Shown: positions 33,401 to 42,392 of the stretch, piece by piece
Numbering within the stretch: the stretch's first letter is position 1
Layout: every line of letters starts with the position of its first letter
Assembly: GCA_035347995.1 (NCBI GenBank)
Contig: DAOPQD010000015.1
Coordinates: 1-51,302, forward strand
Source of the DNA: JAAZNO01 sp012798275
GTDB lineage: Bacteria > Chloroflexota > Anaerolineae > B4-G1 > SLSP01
Length of the DNA: 51,302 nucleotides
Direction: 5' to 3'
The notes under the pieces: model-generated
Told to the model about the DNA's origin: nothing
Seen by the model: only the letters and a program-made list of their open reading frames with translations
The model's database searches: none
Program-made: the position numbers and the translations under genes

Positions 33401-36207
33401 TCTTCGCCGTGAGTCTGGCCGGCAAATCCGGCGGCGATCACACCCTGCGTTTCGAAGCGCGGACCAGCGGTGGGAGCACCTACACGGCGGAGAGCACGAT
33501 CCAGCTGCTCCAGGGTCAGGGCGAGCTCGCGCTGGGCCACCGCACTGAGCGCGACGGCAATTTCTTCCAGGTCACGTTAGCCATCACCAACACGGGCGCG
33601 ACGACCGTTCTCGTGGATAGCCTCGACGATTTTGCGCGTGGATTCCAGGTCGTCGAGATTCCGACCGCCGCCCACTATGTGCTCACCAGCGCCGACTGGG
33701 GCGACAGCTCCAATCGGCTCATCCACATTGATTTCTTCTCACCTGCCGACGCCGAAAGGATGGCGCTGGCTCCAGGCGCGGCTTTTGCCCTGACCTACCA
33801 GCTCGTCCCCATCCTCTACCCCGCCTCCGAGCATTACTACGTCGGCAGCGGCGGCGACAGCCCCAATCAGGTCGCTGCCATCACGTATCGCCTGCAATAC
33901 GGGACGACAGACCACGTCACAACATTTGCGTCCGGCGATAATTGGGTGGGCACGCAGTTCATTGACGATGCCGTCAGAGAGGCCTTCGCTCAAGCGGACA
34001 TGCTGCTCGTCACCGCGCCGGACGGGTTGCGCCAGTATTTGATTCCCGCCGCCTGGCAACAGTCTGCCGGAAAGCAGCGAGAATTGAATCTGCTCTTCTC
34101 GCGGATGGCGGAACTGGCGACCCTGCGCAATGGCGTGCTGGCGTTCCTACCCCTCAGCCCCGACGCAGCGACCGTGGACGCCCTCCTGGAACCCGGAGGA
34201 CGGTGGGCCAGCGCCCTGCACCCCAACTTCCGCACCCCTCACGCCGGCGGCTATGTGCTCTTTGTCGGCGAGGATGAGATCGTCCCCGTGCAGAGCGCGG
34301 GCTACGGGGTGCCCTACAGCGACCTGCGTTATGCCAGCACCTCTGGCGAGGCCAAACCAGAGCTGGTGTTCAGCCGTCAGGTCGGCGATGACCTGATCAC
34401 ACTGAGTCAGGGCTTGCAACATGCCATCCTCGTGGCGCGCGACGGCAGCGGCTTTGACCGGCAACGCGCGCTGCTCAGCAGCGGTCGCGGGGACGGCGAG
34501 GGCACTTTCTGGACGCAGCTCAATGAAGTCAATGATCGTCTCGATGTCGCTCAAGCCACTCGCCTGCGTTGGAAAAACTATGACACCGCCGCGGCGATGC
34601 TGGCTGTCTACCAGACTGAAATGGCCAAAGGGCAAAGTCTGGTGTTCTACCGCGGTCACGGGGGGTCGAGTTCGTGGAATGACACGGCTGGAAGCGTGGG
34701 GTTCTCCACCAACGACATCGCCAGCTTCAATTTCGCGGGATATCACCCCTTCACCTTCGGCCTCACCTGCCTGAGCGGCGATTACAAAGACGCCTACAGC
34801 ATGGCGGAAGCGTGGTTGCGTTACGGCGCGGCAGCGTACATCGGCGCCGTCAGCCCGTCCGATCGCGGGACGAACGGCCGGGCCGGGCGGGCGTTCTTCA
34901 ACCGCTGGGGGGATAACAGCGCTCTCAGCGTGGGCGACGCCTTCACCGACATGGCGCGCGATCATTGGGCGGACGACGACAACTGGCGCGAATGGATTTA
35001 CCAGTATCACCTCTACGGAGACCCCAAATTCGGCGCCCTGCCCACATCGGTCGTCGCCGCAGCCCCCTCCCTGGCAAACGCCGGACCGCGTGGCGCGACG
35101 CAGTTGCTCCTCCCCGCCTATACCGTGACGACCGATGAGGAGGGTTTTGATCACGTCGCCCTCCCCGGCGGCAGCGAATGGATTTGGGAAGGAGATCCCA
35201 TCGTCCCCACGTGGAAGGTGGTCTACGACTATCCTCAGGGGCAGCGCGTGCAGCAGGTGACGCTCGCCACACGAGGGGGCCTGATCGTCGCTACCGGCTT
35301 GAACATCCCCACGGCCACGCTGGCGCAGGACTGCGACTGCGCGCCGGCGACATCGGCAGCCAACGTCACGCCCGAAGGTTGGACGCCGCAGTTCGAGCAG
35401 GCGTACACGTGGCACGTCTCCGAAAACCCCGAGGGCACTTCGACGCTGGAACTGCTGCTCTACCCCTTTACCTACAATCTAGAAACGACGGACGTGCGCT
35501 TCTACCAGGAGTGGAACTTCGACATCGCCGTCGTGGATACGACCATAGACATCGCCGGCCTGATGATGTCCCGATCCCGGTACAGCCTCACGGAGCCCAT
35601 CATCGCCAGGCTCGTGGTAGAAAACAGCGGCGCGGAACAATCGGTGTTGGTGCAGACGGTCGTCAGGTCGCTTTCGGACGAGGTGACGCAAGCCTTGACA
35701 CTGGAGCCGCTGCACGCTGTTACCGGCACCTCGCTGCTGGATCTCGTCGTCGCGCCGCTGCCGGCGGGAGACTATGTCCTGGAGGTGCACGTAGAGGATA
35801 TGACAGGTCACGTCCTGGATTTGGAGAGAACAGAATTCACGGCTGGTATCGCGGCAGGCGAAGTGATCAGCCTGAGCGCGGCGCGGACGCTCTTCAAGCC
35901 TGGGGACGCCGTTCCCCTCACCCTGGTGTTTCAGAACACGGGAGACACGCCGCTGAATGGCGTCGCCGTGATCCGCGTGGAGACAGAGGATGGCGTCACG
36001 TCGCCGGCCACGTTCACCATTCCGTTCACCGCGCTTACGCCCGGCGCGACGGAGACCTTCAACGCTATCTGGGATTCGACGGGAGCGACCGCGGAGACCT
36101 ACCGGGTGGTAGGCTACGGCAGCTACCATCAGGGAGTCTCACTGCCGATGGAGATGAGACTCAGCACGCGAGCGCGCGTCTATCTGCCGCTGACGCTACG
36201 GCAGTGA
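30439..36207 (+). CDS. Giant secreted multidomain protein with C25 (gingipain-type) peptidase
   Basis: This 1922-residue protein has a signal peptide (KRLWVFSGVLGLAFLLAGLA). Domains in order, with approximate residues: two DNRLRE domains (75-235, 241-405), each with the NYGT motif and F-DLS-(L/I)P; two PKD-like repeats (409-590) with LPITY(V/T)WEAT; a CARDB-like domain (591-694); a fibronectin-III-like domain (695-788). After a linker region comes a peptidase C25 caspase-like domain (about 1174-1534) with the catalytic dyad H1407 in FYRGHGG and C1444 in LTCLSGDY. Ig-like C-terminal domains end in a RVYLPLTLRQ tail. The tail resembles a short surface-sorting motif seen on large Chloroflexi exoproteins (from memory). 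AAGGAGG precedes the ATG. Likely a surface protease or adhesin; no adjacent secretion genes identify the export route. Confidence 0.88.
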   Translation: MKRLWVFSGVLGLAFLLAGLAYGVIPLEIPFLAPRAVEAAPAIPEATAPESLPEAEPIACSALTSNGETAFRSTLLATKDSYVTDRAGDTNYGTATNLKVGLSSLLGTYTYRTFAAFDLSSLPADAVILTATLELYRTSAGDFNIAAQALTQEWNETTVTWNAQPTATTVNEATGAAAGDWYRWDVTQIVKNWYNGAWTNYGLRLIPSGMGVPPCSPHSFDSREATNPPRLVITYVRRTELTVQADAHISHSYPNNNYGTSQNMSVRDDHTGTGAHALLKFDLSGIPAGSTVISASLGLEAVINRAQAGTVMETFSIAPEAVLAAWQESGVTWNNAPATAGQGDPAQPWKGWPWNWFDVTHIARAWSSGAVSNYGVMLKPASGSPGSALMYTREGSGPAHLIITYGPPPCYPATDVTINGATAGLIGTAYDFTAEVLPVTATLPITYVWEATGQAPYSGSQASQTYTWTTPGTKGITVTVENCESSLVDTHQVVITEPPPLCPQPLTGLTLTGPAGGVIETTYGYTATPVPVGATLPITYTWEATDQTPYTGSQATRQYTWATPGLKAITVSAQNCGGTVVQHYTVNVQPRPDLRVTGAWYDQAEGRVYYIVQNTGAGTAPAGHTVRLFRDGSAVASTPFDEALPPGAVRAGSLADAWTCAGTTAQMRLCADATGLIPETDEGNNCFEESWSCDLVPPQITSGPTVSAITEHGATISWTTNEPCRGRLDYGRNGPFNVTSITDGAYQTSHQVTLTDLEAASPYYYSVTVADAADNPTNSGGAFFETAALGTDPVGLGAVGILPYDSAYYEFWTLYAEVVGDVAGVDRVAFFLDGQLIGRDYAPTGDRYEVYVSPAALGLTRAQWFTGHTLQVQGYNLENEPTARVATVTPATRPMPGQAVIVSPTPGKILYLDGPTAPAGSTLDVRVVGEQYAWKCTSTGFSEGETVPPGLSAVLCNPVRDEVSSMKIYLDGTLSSTHTPTPGTYDHVFAVSLAGKSGGDHTLRFEARTSGGSTYTAESTIQLLQGQGELALGHRTERDGNFFQVTLAITNTGATTVLVDSLDDFARGFQVVEIPTAAHYVLTSADWGDSSNRLIHIDFFSPADAERMALAPGAAFALTYQLVPILYPASEHYYVGSGGDSPNQVAAITYRLQYGTTDHVTTFASGDNWVGTQFIDDAVREAFAQADMLLVTAPDGLRQYLIPAAWQQSAGKQRELNLLFSRMAELATLRNGVLAFLPLSPDAATVDALLEPGGRWASALHPNFRTPHAGGYVLFVGEDEIVPVQSAGYGVPYSDLRYASTSGEAKPELVFSRQVGDDLITLSQGLQHAILVARDGSGFDRQRALLSSGRGDGEGTFWTQLNEVNDRLDVAQATRLRWKNYDTAAAMLAVYQTEMAKGQSLVFYRGHGGSSSWNDTAGSVGFSTNDIASFNFAGYHPFTFGLTCLSGDYKDAYSMAEAWLRYGAAAYIGAVSPSDRGTNGRAGRAFFNRWGDNSALSVGDAFTDMARDHWADDDNWREWIYQYHLYGDPKFGALPTSVVAAAPSLANAGPRGATQLLLPAYTVTTDEEGFDHVALPGGSEWIWEGDPIVPTWKVVYDYPQGQRVQQVTLATRGGLIVATGLNIPTATLAQDCDCAPATSAANVTPEGWTPQFEQAYTWHVSENPEGTSTLELLLYPFTYNLETTDVRFYQEWNFDIAVVDTTIDIAGLMMSRSRYSLTEPIIARLVVENSGAEQSVLVQTVVRSLSDEVTQALTLEPLHAVTGTSLLDLVVAPLPAGDYVLEVHVEDMTGHVLDLERTEFTAGIAAGEVISLSAARTLFKPGDAVPLTLVFQNTGDTPLNGVAVIRVETEDGVTSPATFTIPFTALTPGATETFNAIWDSTGATAETYRVVGYGSYHQGVSLPMEMRLSTRARVYLPLTLRQ

Positions 36208-36237
36208 AATAAATTTTCAGCGCCGGCATCTCAGGTG

Positions 36238-36273
36238 TATAATGAAGGGCGAAGCGTTGCTCCGCCCTTCATT
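36238..36273 (+). terminator. Terminator hairpin overlapping a TATAAT
   Basis: An 11-bp perfect stem (36241-36251 with 36263-36273) followed by GTTT ends the giant gene. A TATAAT at 36238-36243 overlaps its left arm and, with TTTTCA at 36214-36219 (18 bases away), could be the promoter of the DUF4139 gene. Transcripts from that promoter would begin within or after the hairpin. Confidence 0.65.
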
Positions 36274-36350
36274 GTTTCTACCAGGCTGAAACACAACAAA
36301 TGACGAGCGGGAGGCCGGACGTCAACTTTCAATCGCAACAGGGAGGCAGA

Positions 36351-38294
36351 ATGACCACGGTGCCCATTGTCCATATGACGTTGTACAAACACGGCGTCGG
36401 CTTCTTCGAGCGGCGCGCCCGGCTCAGCGGAACGGAAGTGACCCTGCCCTTTCAGGTCGAGGTCATGAACGATCTGCTCAAGAGCCTCACGGTCATAGAT
36501 CTGGAAGGCGGGCAGGTGCTCGGCATTGATTACGCCACCCCGCAGACGCGCGAGGAGCAGCTAGAGGGCTGCACGGTGCGCCTCAGCGATCAGCACAGCC
36601 TCTACGATTTGCTGGTCAGCCTGCGAGGACGGCGCATCGTCCTGCGGCTCGATCAGGGGGAAACGCTGAGCGGCCTCCTCGTCGGCCCGGATGAGGCGCC
36701 CGAACGCCAACCGCTGGCGACAACGCTGATCTCGGTGCTGCAAGACGCCGAGAACCGCGTGCAGGTGACGCCGCTCGGCCGTGTGCAGGGACTGGAGATC
36801 CTCGACGAGCAGGGAGGGCGCGATCTGCGCTTCTTCTTGCAGACGGCGTTGAGCCAGGGCAACACGCGCGTCGTCACCATCCGCCTCACCCCCGGCGCGC
36901 ACGAGCTTTCCGTGCGCTACGTTGCCCCGGCGCCGACATGGCGGGTGAGCTATCGGCTGGTCGCCGAATCAGGCGCTGAGCCCGGCGCAGGGCGCGCTCT
37001 GCTCCAGGGCTGGGGGCTGTTCGACAACTGCCTGGAAGAAGACCTTCAGGAAATCTCGCTCTCGCTGGTCGCCGGCATGCCCATCTCGTTCGTGTACGAT
37101 CTCTACACGCCGTTCACGCCCGAACGGCCCCTGGTCAAAGAGGAGGCCCGCGTCGCTGCCGCGCCCATGGAATTTGAGGCGGTCAGGCGTCCCAAAGCCA
37201 TGCGGGGAGCGCAGCCGGAAGCTGACACGCTCGCGGCAGGGTTTGGCGTCGCGGAGATGATGCGGGCGCCGACGGCGCCGGCGCCGCCCTCGCGCGAGGC
37301 CATCGCGCAGGCCGCACCAGTCATGACGGAGGGCAAGGCGCTGGGGGAGCTCTTTCAGTACAACATCGGGACGCCGGTCACGGTAGGACGGGGGCAATCG
37401 GCGATGGTGCCTATCATCAGCGAGGAGCTGGAGTATCGTAAGGACCTGCTCTACAACGGCGCCAGGCTCGCTGCCCACCCGGTGGCCACCCTGCGCTTCA
37501 AGAACCGCACCGGCTTGACCCTGGAGCGCGGACCCATGACGGTTATCGAGGATGGGGAATACGTTGGTGAGGCCATCTTGCCCTTCACGACGACGGAGGG
37601 CGAGGGGGTCGTGCCCTACGCCGTCGAGTTGGGAATCCGCATTCGGGAACAGAGCGGCAGCAGCACCGAGACGCGGGCGTTGGAGCTCAAGGGGATCTAC
37701 CTGCAATTCGAGGAATGGGACGTCCGCTGGCGCACTTACCAGGTCACCAACACCACCGACAAGGCCGCTAACGTCCTGATCGAGCATCCGCGCACGGCGA
37801 ATTTCGAGATCTTCAACACCCCCGCGCCGCACGAACAGACGGCGGAAATGGTCCGCTTTAAGGTCAATGCGCCGTCGCAAGGTGAAACGACGCTCAAAGT
37901 CCAGGAACGGCGACTGCTGCGGCGACGCGAGGAACTGCAACAGCAATCCTACGAAGGCTTGCAGCAATATCTCCAACGGGGTCTGCTCGACCGGCAGACG
38001 CTCGATAAGGCCCTCAAATTGCTGCTGCTCTGGGACACCCTCCGCGATTACGAGAAGAAGATCGCCGCGGTAGATCAGGAACGTCAGGCGGTCTACAAGG
38101 CGCAGCAGCAACTGCGGGAGAACCTGCAGGCGTTGGCGTCAACGGGCAAAGAGGGCGAGCTGCGCGCGCGGTACGTCGCGCAGCTGGAGGCCTCCGAGGG
38201 GCAATTGCAGGCGCTCGCGCAGCGCGAGGCCGAACTCAAGGCCAACATCGAGAAGGTGAAACAAGAAATCGAGGCGCGCCTGAAGAACCTGTAA
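36351..38294 (+). CDS. DUF4139 family protein
   Basis: This 647-residue protein has the DUF4139 pattern: APTWRVSYRL near residue 200, then LQGWGLFDNCLEEDLQEISLSLVAG and PISFVYDLYTP. The last 130 residues are a long, highly charged coiled coil (QERRLLRRREELQQQ onward). A Pro/Ala-rich insert separates two halves of the beta-rich domain. No signal peptide or membrane helix is evident, so a cytoplasmic location is likely. The start ATG 36351 has GGGAGG five bases away; an upstream in-frame ATG at 36300 lacks one. Function is unknown; some relatives are annotated as mucoidy inhibitor-like. Confidence 0.82.
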   Translation: MTTVPIVHMTLYKHGVGFFERRARLSGTEVTLPFQVEVMNDLLKSLTVIDLEGGQVLGIDYATPQTREEQLEGCTVRLSDQHSLYDLLVSLRGRRIVLRLDQGETLSGLLVGPDEAPERQPLATTLISVLQDAENRVQVTPLGRVQGLEILDEQGGRDLRFFLQTALSQGNTRVVTIRLTPGAHELSVRYVAPAPTWRVSYRLVAESGAEPGAGRALLQGWGLFDNCLEEDLQEISLSLVAGMPISFVYDLYTPFTPERPLVKEEARVAAAPMEFEAVRRPKAMRGAQPEADTLAAGFGVAEMMRAPTAPAPPSREAIAQAAPVMTEGKALGELFQYNIGTPVTVGRGQSAMVPIISEELEYRKDLLYNGARLAAHPVATLRFKNRTGLTLERGPMTVIEDGEYVGEAILPFTTTEGEGVVPYAVELGIRIREQSGSSTETRALELKGIYLQFEEWDVRWRTYQVTNTTDKAANVLIEHPRTANFEIFNTPAPHEQTAEMVRFKVNAPSQGETTLKVQERRLLRRREELQQQSYEGLQQYLQRGLLDRQTLDKALKLLLLWDTLRDYEKKIAAVDQERQAVYKAQQQLRENLQALASTGKEGELRARYVAQLEASEGQLQALAQREAELKANIEKVKQEIEARLKNL

Positions 38295-38397
38295 GACGCG
38301 GGGAAAATTAAGGCGACTCCGTGGCCTCTGCCACCTTAGGGGATTTCCCCCAAGGCGCTGCGGGGGAAAATTCTAACCAGGATAGGGGAAGCAAGGG

Positions 38398-38426
38398 TTG
38401 AGATCGCTCCCAAATTCTGGTTTAAT
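38398..38426 (+). promoter_or_regulatory. Sigma-70-like promoter of the sugar transporter operon
   Basis: TTGAGA at 38398-38403 and TTTAAT at 38421-38426 are 17 bases apart; each matches consensus at five of six positions. The leader to the first gene is about 170 bases and contains an orphan AAAAGGAGG at 38512-38520 with no start codon nearby. A small hairpin (38344-38351 with 38362-38369) just upstream may end the DUF4139 transcript. Nothing else is seen in 38295-38605. Confidence 0.65.
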
Positions 38427-38605
38427 GGGGGAGCATGAAACGCCATGCGGCCCCTGCCGCAGCGATGATTCGAGGCCCACAGCATTTCCGTAGCATTTCA
38501 AGGTGTTCAAATAAAAGGAGGCACTGCGAAAGACTTCGTCGTTAGAGTTTCACAACCTGTCGTATCCAGAGATTTACTTTGCACCCATTTTGAAGGAGGA
38601 CTGTG

Positions 38606-40759
38606 ATGTTTCGGAAGAATCTGTCTTGGACACTGGTTGTGCTTGTGATTGTTGCTTCCATGCTGCTCTCGGCTTGCGGCGGGACGCCCACCGAGCAAGC
38701 AGGCGAGGCCCTGTCCGTCGGCATCGTGCTGCCCACGAAGGATGAGCCCCGCTGGATTCAGGATGAGACGCGCTTCCGCGAGGCGCTCACCAAGGCCGGC
38801 TACAATGTCGAGATTCTCTTCAGCCAGGGCTCTTCAGCCAAGGAGAAGGAAAACGTCGAGGCGCTGATCACCAAGGGCGTCAAAGTGCTCATCATCTGCC
38901 CGCAGGACGGCACCGCCGCCGCCGCGGCCGCCGAGGCCGCTCACAACGCCGGGGTCAAGGTCATCTCCTACGACCGGCTGATCCGCGACACCGACGCCGT
39001 GGACTACTATGTGACCTTTGACAGCGTCGCCGTAGGCGAGGCCTGGGGTCAGTACCTCATTGATCAGGCTACCGGCAAGGGCAACAACCTCTACCTCTAC
39101 GCCGGCGCGGCCTCCGACAACAACGCCTTCCTGTTCTTCGAGGGCGCCTGGAACAAACTGCAGCCCAAGATCGCCGATGGCACCTTCGTCATCAAGAACT
39201 CCAGCGAAGCCGTCGCCCTGATGGACAAGCCCAAGCTCACCCGCGATGAGATGGCCAAGATCATCGGCCAGGTCACCACGAACTGGGACTTCAACACCGC
39301 CAAGAACCTTGCGGAAGCGAACCTCACGGTAGCCACCCCCGCCGACAAGGGCGTCGTCTACATCGTCGCCCCGAACGACGGCACGGCCCGCGCTATCGCC
39401 GACGCCTTCGCCGCCGACAAGGACGTCACCAAATATTACATCACCGGTCAGGACGCCGAGAAGGCCTCCGTCCAGTACATCATTGACGGCAAGCAATCCA
39501 TGACCGTGCTGAAGGACGTGCGCGTCCTCGTGCAGGATGCCATCAACGCGGCCGTCGCTTACCTCGAAGGCAAGACCCCGCCGCAGACCACGACCTATAA
39601 CAACGGCAAGATTGATGTGCCCGCCAAGCCCTCTGCCATCGTCACCGTCACCCAGCAGAACGTGAAAGAGGCCATCATTGATTCCGGTTACTATCCCGCC
39701 AGCGACTTCCCCAGCCTGGGTGGTGGCGCTGTGCCTTCGGGCAATCTCGCCGTCGGCATCGTGCTGCCCACGAAGGATGAGCCCCGCTGGATTCAGGATG
39801 AGACGCGCTTCCGCGAGGCGCTCACCAAGGCCGGCTACAATGTCGAGATTCTCTTCAGCCAGGGCTCTTCAGCCAAGGAGAAGGAAAACGTCGAGGCGCT
39901 GATCACCAAGGGCGTCAAAGTGCTCATCATCTGCCCGCAGGACGGCACCGCCGCCGCCGCGGCCGCCGAGGCCGCTCACAACGCCGGGGTCAAGGTCATC
40001 TCCTACGACCGGCTGATCCGCGACACCGACGCCGTGGACTACTATGTGACCTTTGACAGCGTCGCCGTAGGCGAGGCCTGGGGTCAGTACCTCATTGATC
40101 AGGCTACCGGCAAGGGCAACAACCTCTACCTCTACGCCGGCGCGGCCTCCGACAACAACGCCTTCCTGTTCTTCGAGGGCGCCTGGAACAAACTGCAGCC
40201 CAAGATCGCCGATGGCACCTTCGTCATCAAGAACTCCAGCGAAGCCGTCGCCCTGATGGACAAGCCCAAGCTCACCCGCGATGAGATGGCCAAGATCATC
40301 GGCCAGGTCACCACGAACTGGGACTTCAACACCGCCAAGAACCTTGCGGAAGCGAACCTCACGGTAGCCACCCCCGCCGACAAGGGCGTCGTCTACATCG
40401 TCGCCCCGAACGACGGCACGGCCCGCGCTATCGCCGACGCCTTCGCCGCCGACAAGGACGTCACCAAATATTACATCACCGGTCAGGACGCCGAGAAGGC
40501 CTCCGTCCAGTACATCATTGACGGCAAGCAATCCATGACCGTGCTGAAGGACGTGCGCGTCCTCGTGCAGGATGCCATCAACGCGGCCGTCGCTTACCTC
40601 GAAGGCAAGACGCCTGAGAAGACCACGACCTACAACAACGGCAAGATTGATGTGCCCGCCAAGCCCTCCGCCATCGTCACCGTCACCAAAGAGAACGTCC
40701 GGGCCGCCATCATTGATTCCGGTTACTACCCCGCCAGCGATTTCAAGAATCTGCCGTAA
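38606..40759 (+). CDS. chvE: Tandem-fused double sugar-binding lipoprotein (ChvE/XylF type)
   Basis: This 717-residue lipoprotein has a signal peptide and lipobox LLSAC (Cys24), then two complete copies of a periplasmic sugar-binding protein joined in frame. ChvE-like features in each copy: VLPTKDEPRWIQDE, SYDRLIRDTDAVDYY, TGQDAEKASV, TTTYNNG and DSGYYPASDF. A normal family member is about 360 residues, so this one is exactly double. The first copy ends in a short Gly/Ala/Pro/Ser linker (SLGGGAVPSGN). GAAGGAGGA lies five bases before ATG 38606; a GTG three bases upstream is less likely. Downstream are the matching ATPase and permease. Substrate is likely xylose or another monosaccharide, by family and by the xylan genes nearby. 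Confidence 0.92.
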   Translation: MFRKNLSWTLVVLVIVASMLLSACGGTPTEQAGEALSVGIVLPTKDEPRWIQDETRFREALTKAGYNVEILFSQGSSAKEKENVEALITKGVKVLIICPQDGTAAAAAAEAAHNAGVKVISYDRLIRDTDAVDYYVTFDSVAVGEAWGQYLIDQATGKGNNLYLYAGAASDNNAFLFFEGAWNKLQPKIADGTFVIKNSSEAVALMDKPKLTRDEMAKIIGQVTTNWDFNTAKNLAEANLTVATPADKGVVYIVAPNDGTARAIADAFAADKDVTKYYITGQDAEKASVQYIIDGKQSMTVLKDVRVLVQDAINAAVAYLEGKTPPQTTTYNNGKIDVPAKPSAIVTVTQQNVKEAIIDSGYYPASDFPSLGGGAVPSGNLAVGIVLPTKDEPRWIQDETRFREALTKAGYNVEILFSQGSSAKEKENVEALITKGVKVLIICPQDGTAAAAAAEAAHNAGVKVISYDRLIRDTDAVDYYVTFDSVAVGEAWGQYLIDQATGKGNNLYLYAGAASDNNAFLFFEGAWNKLQPKIADGTFVIKNSSEAVALMDKPKLTRDEMAKIIGQVTTNWDFNTAKNLAEANLTVATPADKGVVYIVAPNDGTARAIADAFAADKDVTKYYITGQDAEKASVQYIIDGKQSMTVLKDVRVLVQDAINAAVAYLEGKTPEKTTTYNNGKIDVPAKPSAIVTVTKENVRAAIIDSGYYPASDFKNLP
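38716..39576 (+). repeat. 861-base direct repeat, copy 1 of the duplicated binding domain
   Basis: This segment recurs at 39751-40611 (offset 1035) with no difference that I can see by eye. The flanking tails of each domain (39577-39750 versus 40612-40759) clearly differ in sequence, including several codons. Identical cores with diverged tails suggest recent gene conversion or selection rather than a simple fresh duplication. Confidence 0.9.
39751..40611 (+). repeat. 861-base direct repeat, copy 2 of the duplicated binding domain
   Basis: This is the second copy of the unit at 38716-39576, in frame and in the same orientation. Repeats this long and this similar also raise the possibility of an assembly error, which reads spanning the junction would settle. 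Confidence 0.9.
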
Positions 40760-40784
40760 GGGGGCGACCGGCTGGTGTACGCAG

Positions 40785-40818
40785 GGCAGGAATAGTGGGG
40801 CCCCCCATTATTCCTGCC
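40785..40818 (+). terminator. Intercistronic hairpin after the binding-protein gene
   Basis: A 16-bp stem (40785-40800 with 40803-40818, one G-T pair) lies between the binding-protein gene and the ATPase gene. There is no strong U-tract, so it probably stabilises the upstream message or causes partial termination, as is common where binding protein must outnumber the membrane parts. Confidence 0.75.
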
Positions 40819-40858
40819 GTCTTGCAATTAAGCCTTGTTTAAGACCAGCGGAGGCGTT

Positions 40859-42382
40859 ATGGATACCCCAATTTTGGAAATGCGTAATATCACCAAGGAA
40901 TTTCCGGGTGTAAGAGCTCTGAACAACGTCAGTTTTCGCGTCGCCAAAGGCGAGATCCATTGCCTGGTAGGGGAAAACGGCGCGGGGAAGTCCACGCTGA
41001 TGAAGGTGCTGAGTGGCGTCTGGCCCTATGGCTCCTATACGGGTGACATTTACCTCGAGGGCGAATTGCAGACCTTCCGGCACGTCACCGACAGCGAGAA
41101 AGCCGGTATCGGGATCATCTATCAGGAGCTGGCCCTCGTCCCCGAACTCTCGGTATATGAGAATATCTTTCTCGGTCATGAAATCAGCAACGGCGTTACC
41201 GTGGATTGGAACGAGACGATCAAGCGGGCCAACGAAATGCTCGCCCGCGTGCGACTCGATATCAACCCCGCCACGAAGATTAAAGACCTGGGAGTGGGCA
41301 AGCAACAATTGGTGGAAATTGCCAAGGCGCTGAACCGCAATGTGAAGCTGCTGATCCTGGATGAACCCACCGCCGCACTGAACGACGATGACAGTGCCAA
41401 CTTGCTGCAACTGCTGCGCGAGCAGAAGGCACACGGTGTCACCTGCATCATGATTTCGCACAAGCTCCGCGAGGTCATGGCGATCGCTGACACCGTCACC
41501 ATTTTGCGCGATGGGCAAACCGTCTGTACGCTGGACGCCCACAAGGGCGAAGTGACCGAACAGGTCATGATCCGGCACATGGTTGGACGCGAAATTGATA
41601 ACGTTTACCCGCCCAGGGTTGGTCATCGTCCCGGCGACGAGGTAGTTTTCGAGGTCAAAGATTGGAATGCCTATGACCCACGGTTGGGGCGGCAAGTCCT
41701 CAAGCAGGTGAACCTCAAAATCCGCAAGGGCGAGATTGTGGGACTTGCCGGCCTGATGGGCGCCGGACGCACGGAGCTGGCGCTCAGCCTCTTCGGCAAT
41801 TTCCCCCACTATGAGATCTCCGGCGAGATCTACGTCCAGGGGAAGCCGGTCAAGTTCTCCCATCCCCGCGACGCCATCGAAAACGGCGTGGCCTATCTCA
41901 CCGAGGATCGCAAGGGCAACGGGCTGATCCTGATCCAGGATGTCAAGCAAAACATCAGCCTGGCCAATCTGAAAACCCTGGCCAATCGCGGCATAGTAGA
42001 CGCTAACGCCGAGATCAAAGTGGCCAACGAATATCGCGCGTCCCTCAACATCAAAACGCCGTCGGTGGCTCAAAAGGTCATCAATCTCAGCGGCGGCAAT
42101 CAGCAAAAAGTCTGTCTGGGAAAGTGGCTCTTCGTCAAACCGAATATTTTGATCCTCGATGAGCCAACACGAGGCATTGACGTGGGCGCCAAATACGAGA
42201 TCTACACCATCATGAATCGGCTGGTCCAGGAAGGCATGAGCATCATCATGATCTCCTCGGAATTGCCCGAAATCCTGGGAATGAGCGATCGGATCTATGT
42301 AGTCTCGGAAGGGCGGATCACCGGCGAATTGCCCGTGGAAGAGGCAAACCAGGAAATCATCATGCAAATGGCGACGAACTAG
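40859..42382 (+). CDS. mmsA: Sugar ABC transporter ATP-binding protein (two ABC cassettes)
   Basis: This 507-residue CUT2-type ATPase has two cassettes. Cassette 1 has Walker A GENGAGKST, DLGVGKQQ as signature region, and Walker B LLILDEPTAAL. Cassette 2 has the degenerate GLMGAGRTEL in place of Walker A, LSGGNQQK and ILILDEPTRGID. This is the standard layout of XylG/MmsA/GguA proteins. The protein powers import of the sugar delivered by the double binding protein. ATG 40859 has GGAGG upstream; an upstream in-frame ATG at 40835 falls close to the intercistronic hairpin and has no ribosome site. Alternative name xylG. Confidence 0.93.
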   Translation: MDTPILEMRNITKEFPGVRALNNVSFRVAKGEIHCLVGENGAGKSTLMKVLSGVWPYGSYTGDIYLEGELQTFRHVTDSEKAGIGIIYQELALVPELSVYENIFLGHEISNGVTVDWNETIKRANEMLARVRLDINPATKIKDLGVGKQQLVEIAKALNRNVKLLILDEPTAALNDDDSANLLQLLREQKAHGVTCIMISHKLREVMAIADTVTILRDGQTVCTLDAHKGEVTEQVMIRHMVGREIDNVYPPRVGHRPGDEVVFEVKDWNAYDPRLGRQVLKQVNLKIRKGEIVGLAGLMGAGRTELALSLFGNFPHYEISGEIYVQGKPVKFSHPRDAIENGVAYLTEDRKGNGLILIQDVKQNISLANLKTLANRGIVDANAEIKVANEYRASLNIKTPSVAQKVINLSGGNQQKVCLGKWLFVKPNILILDEPTRGIDVGAKYEIYTIMNRLVQEGMSIIMISSELPEILGMSDRIYVVSEGRITGELPVEEANQEIIMQMATN

Positions 42383-42392
42383 GAGGCAGGGG

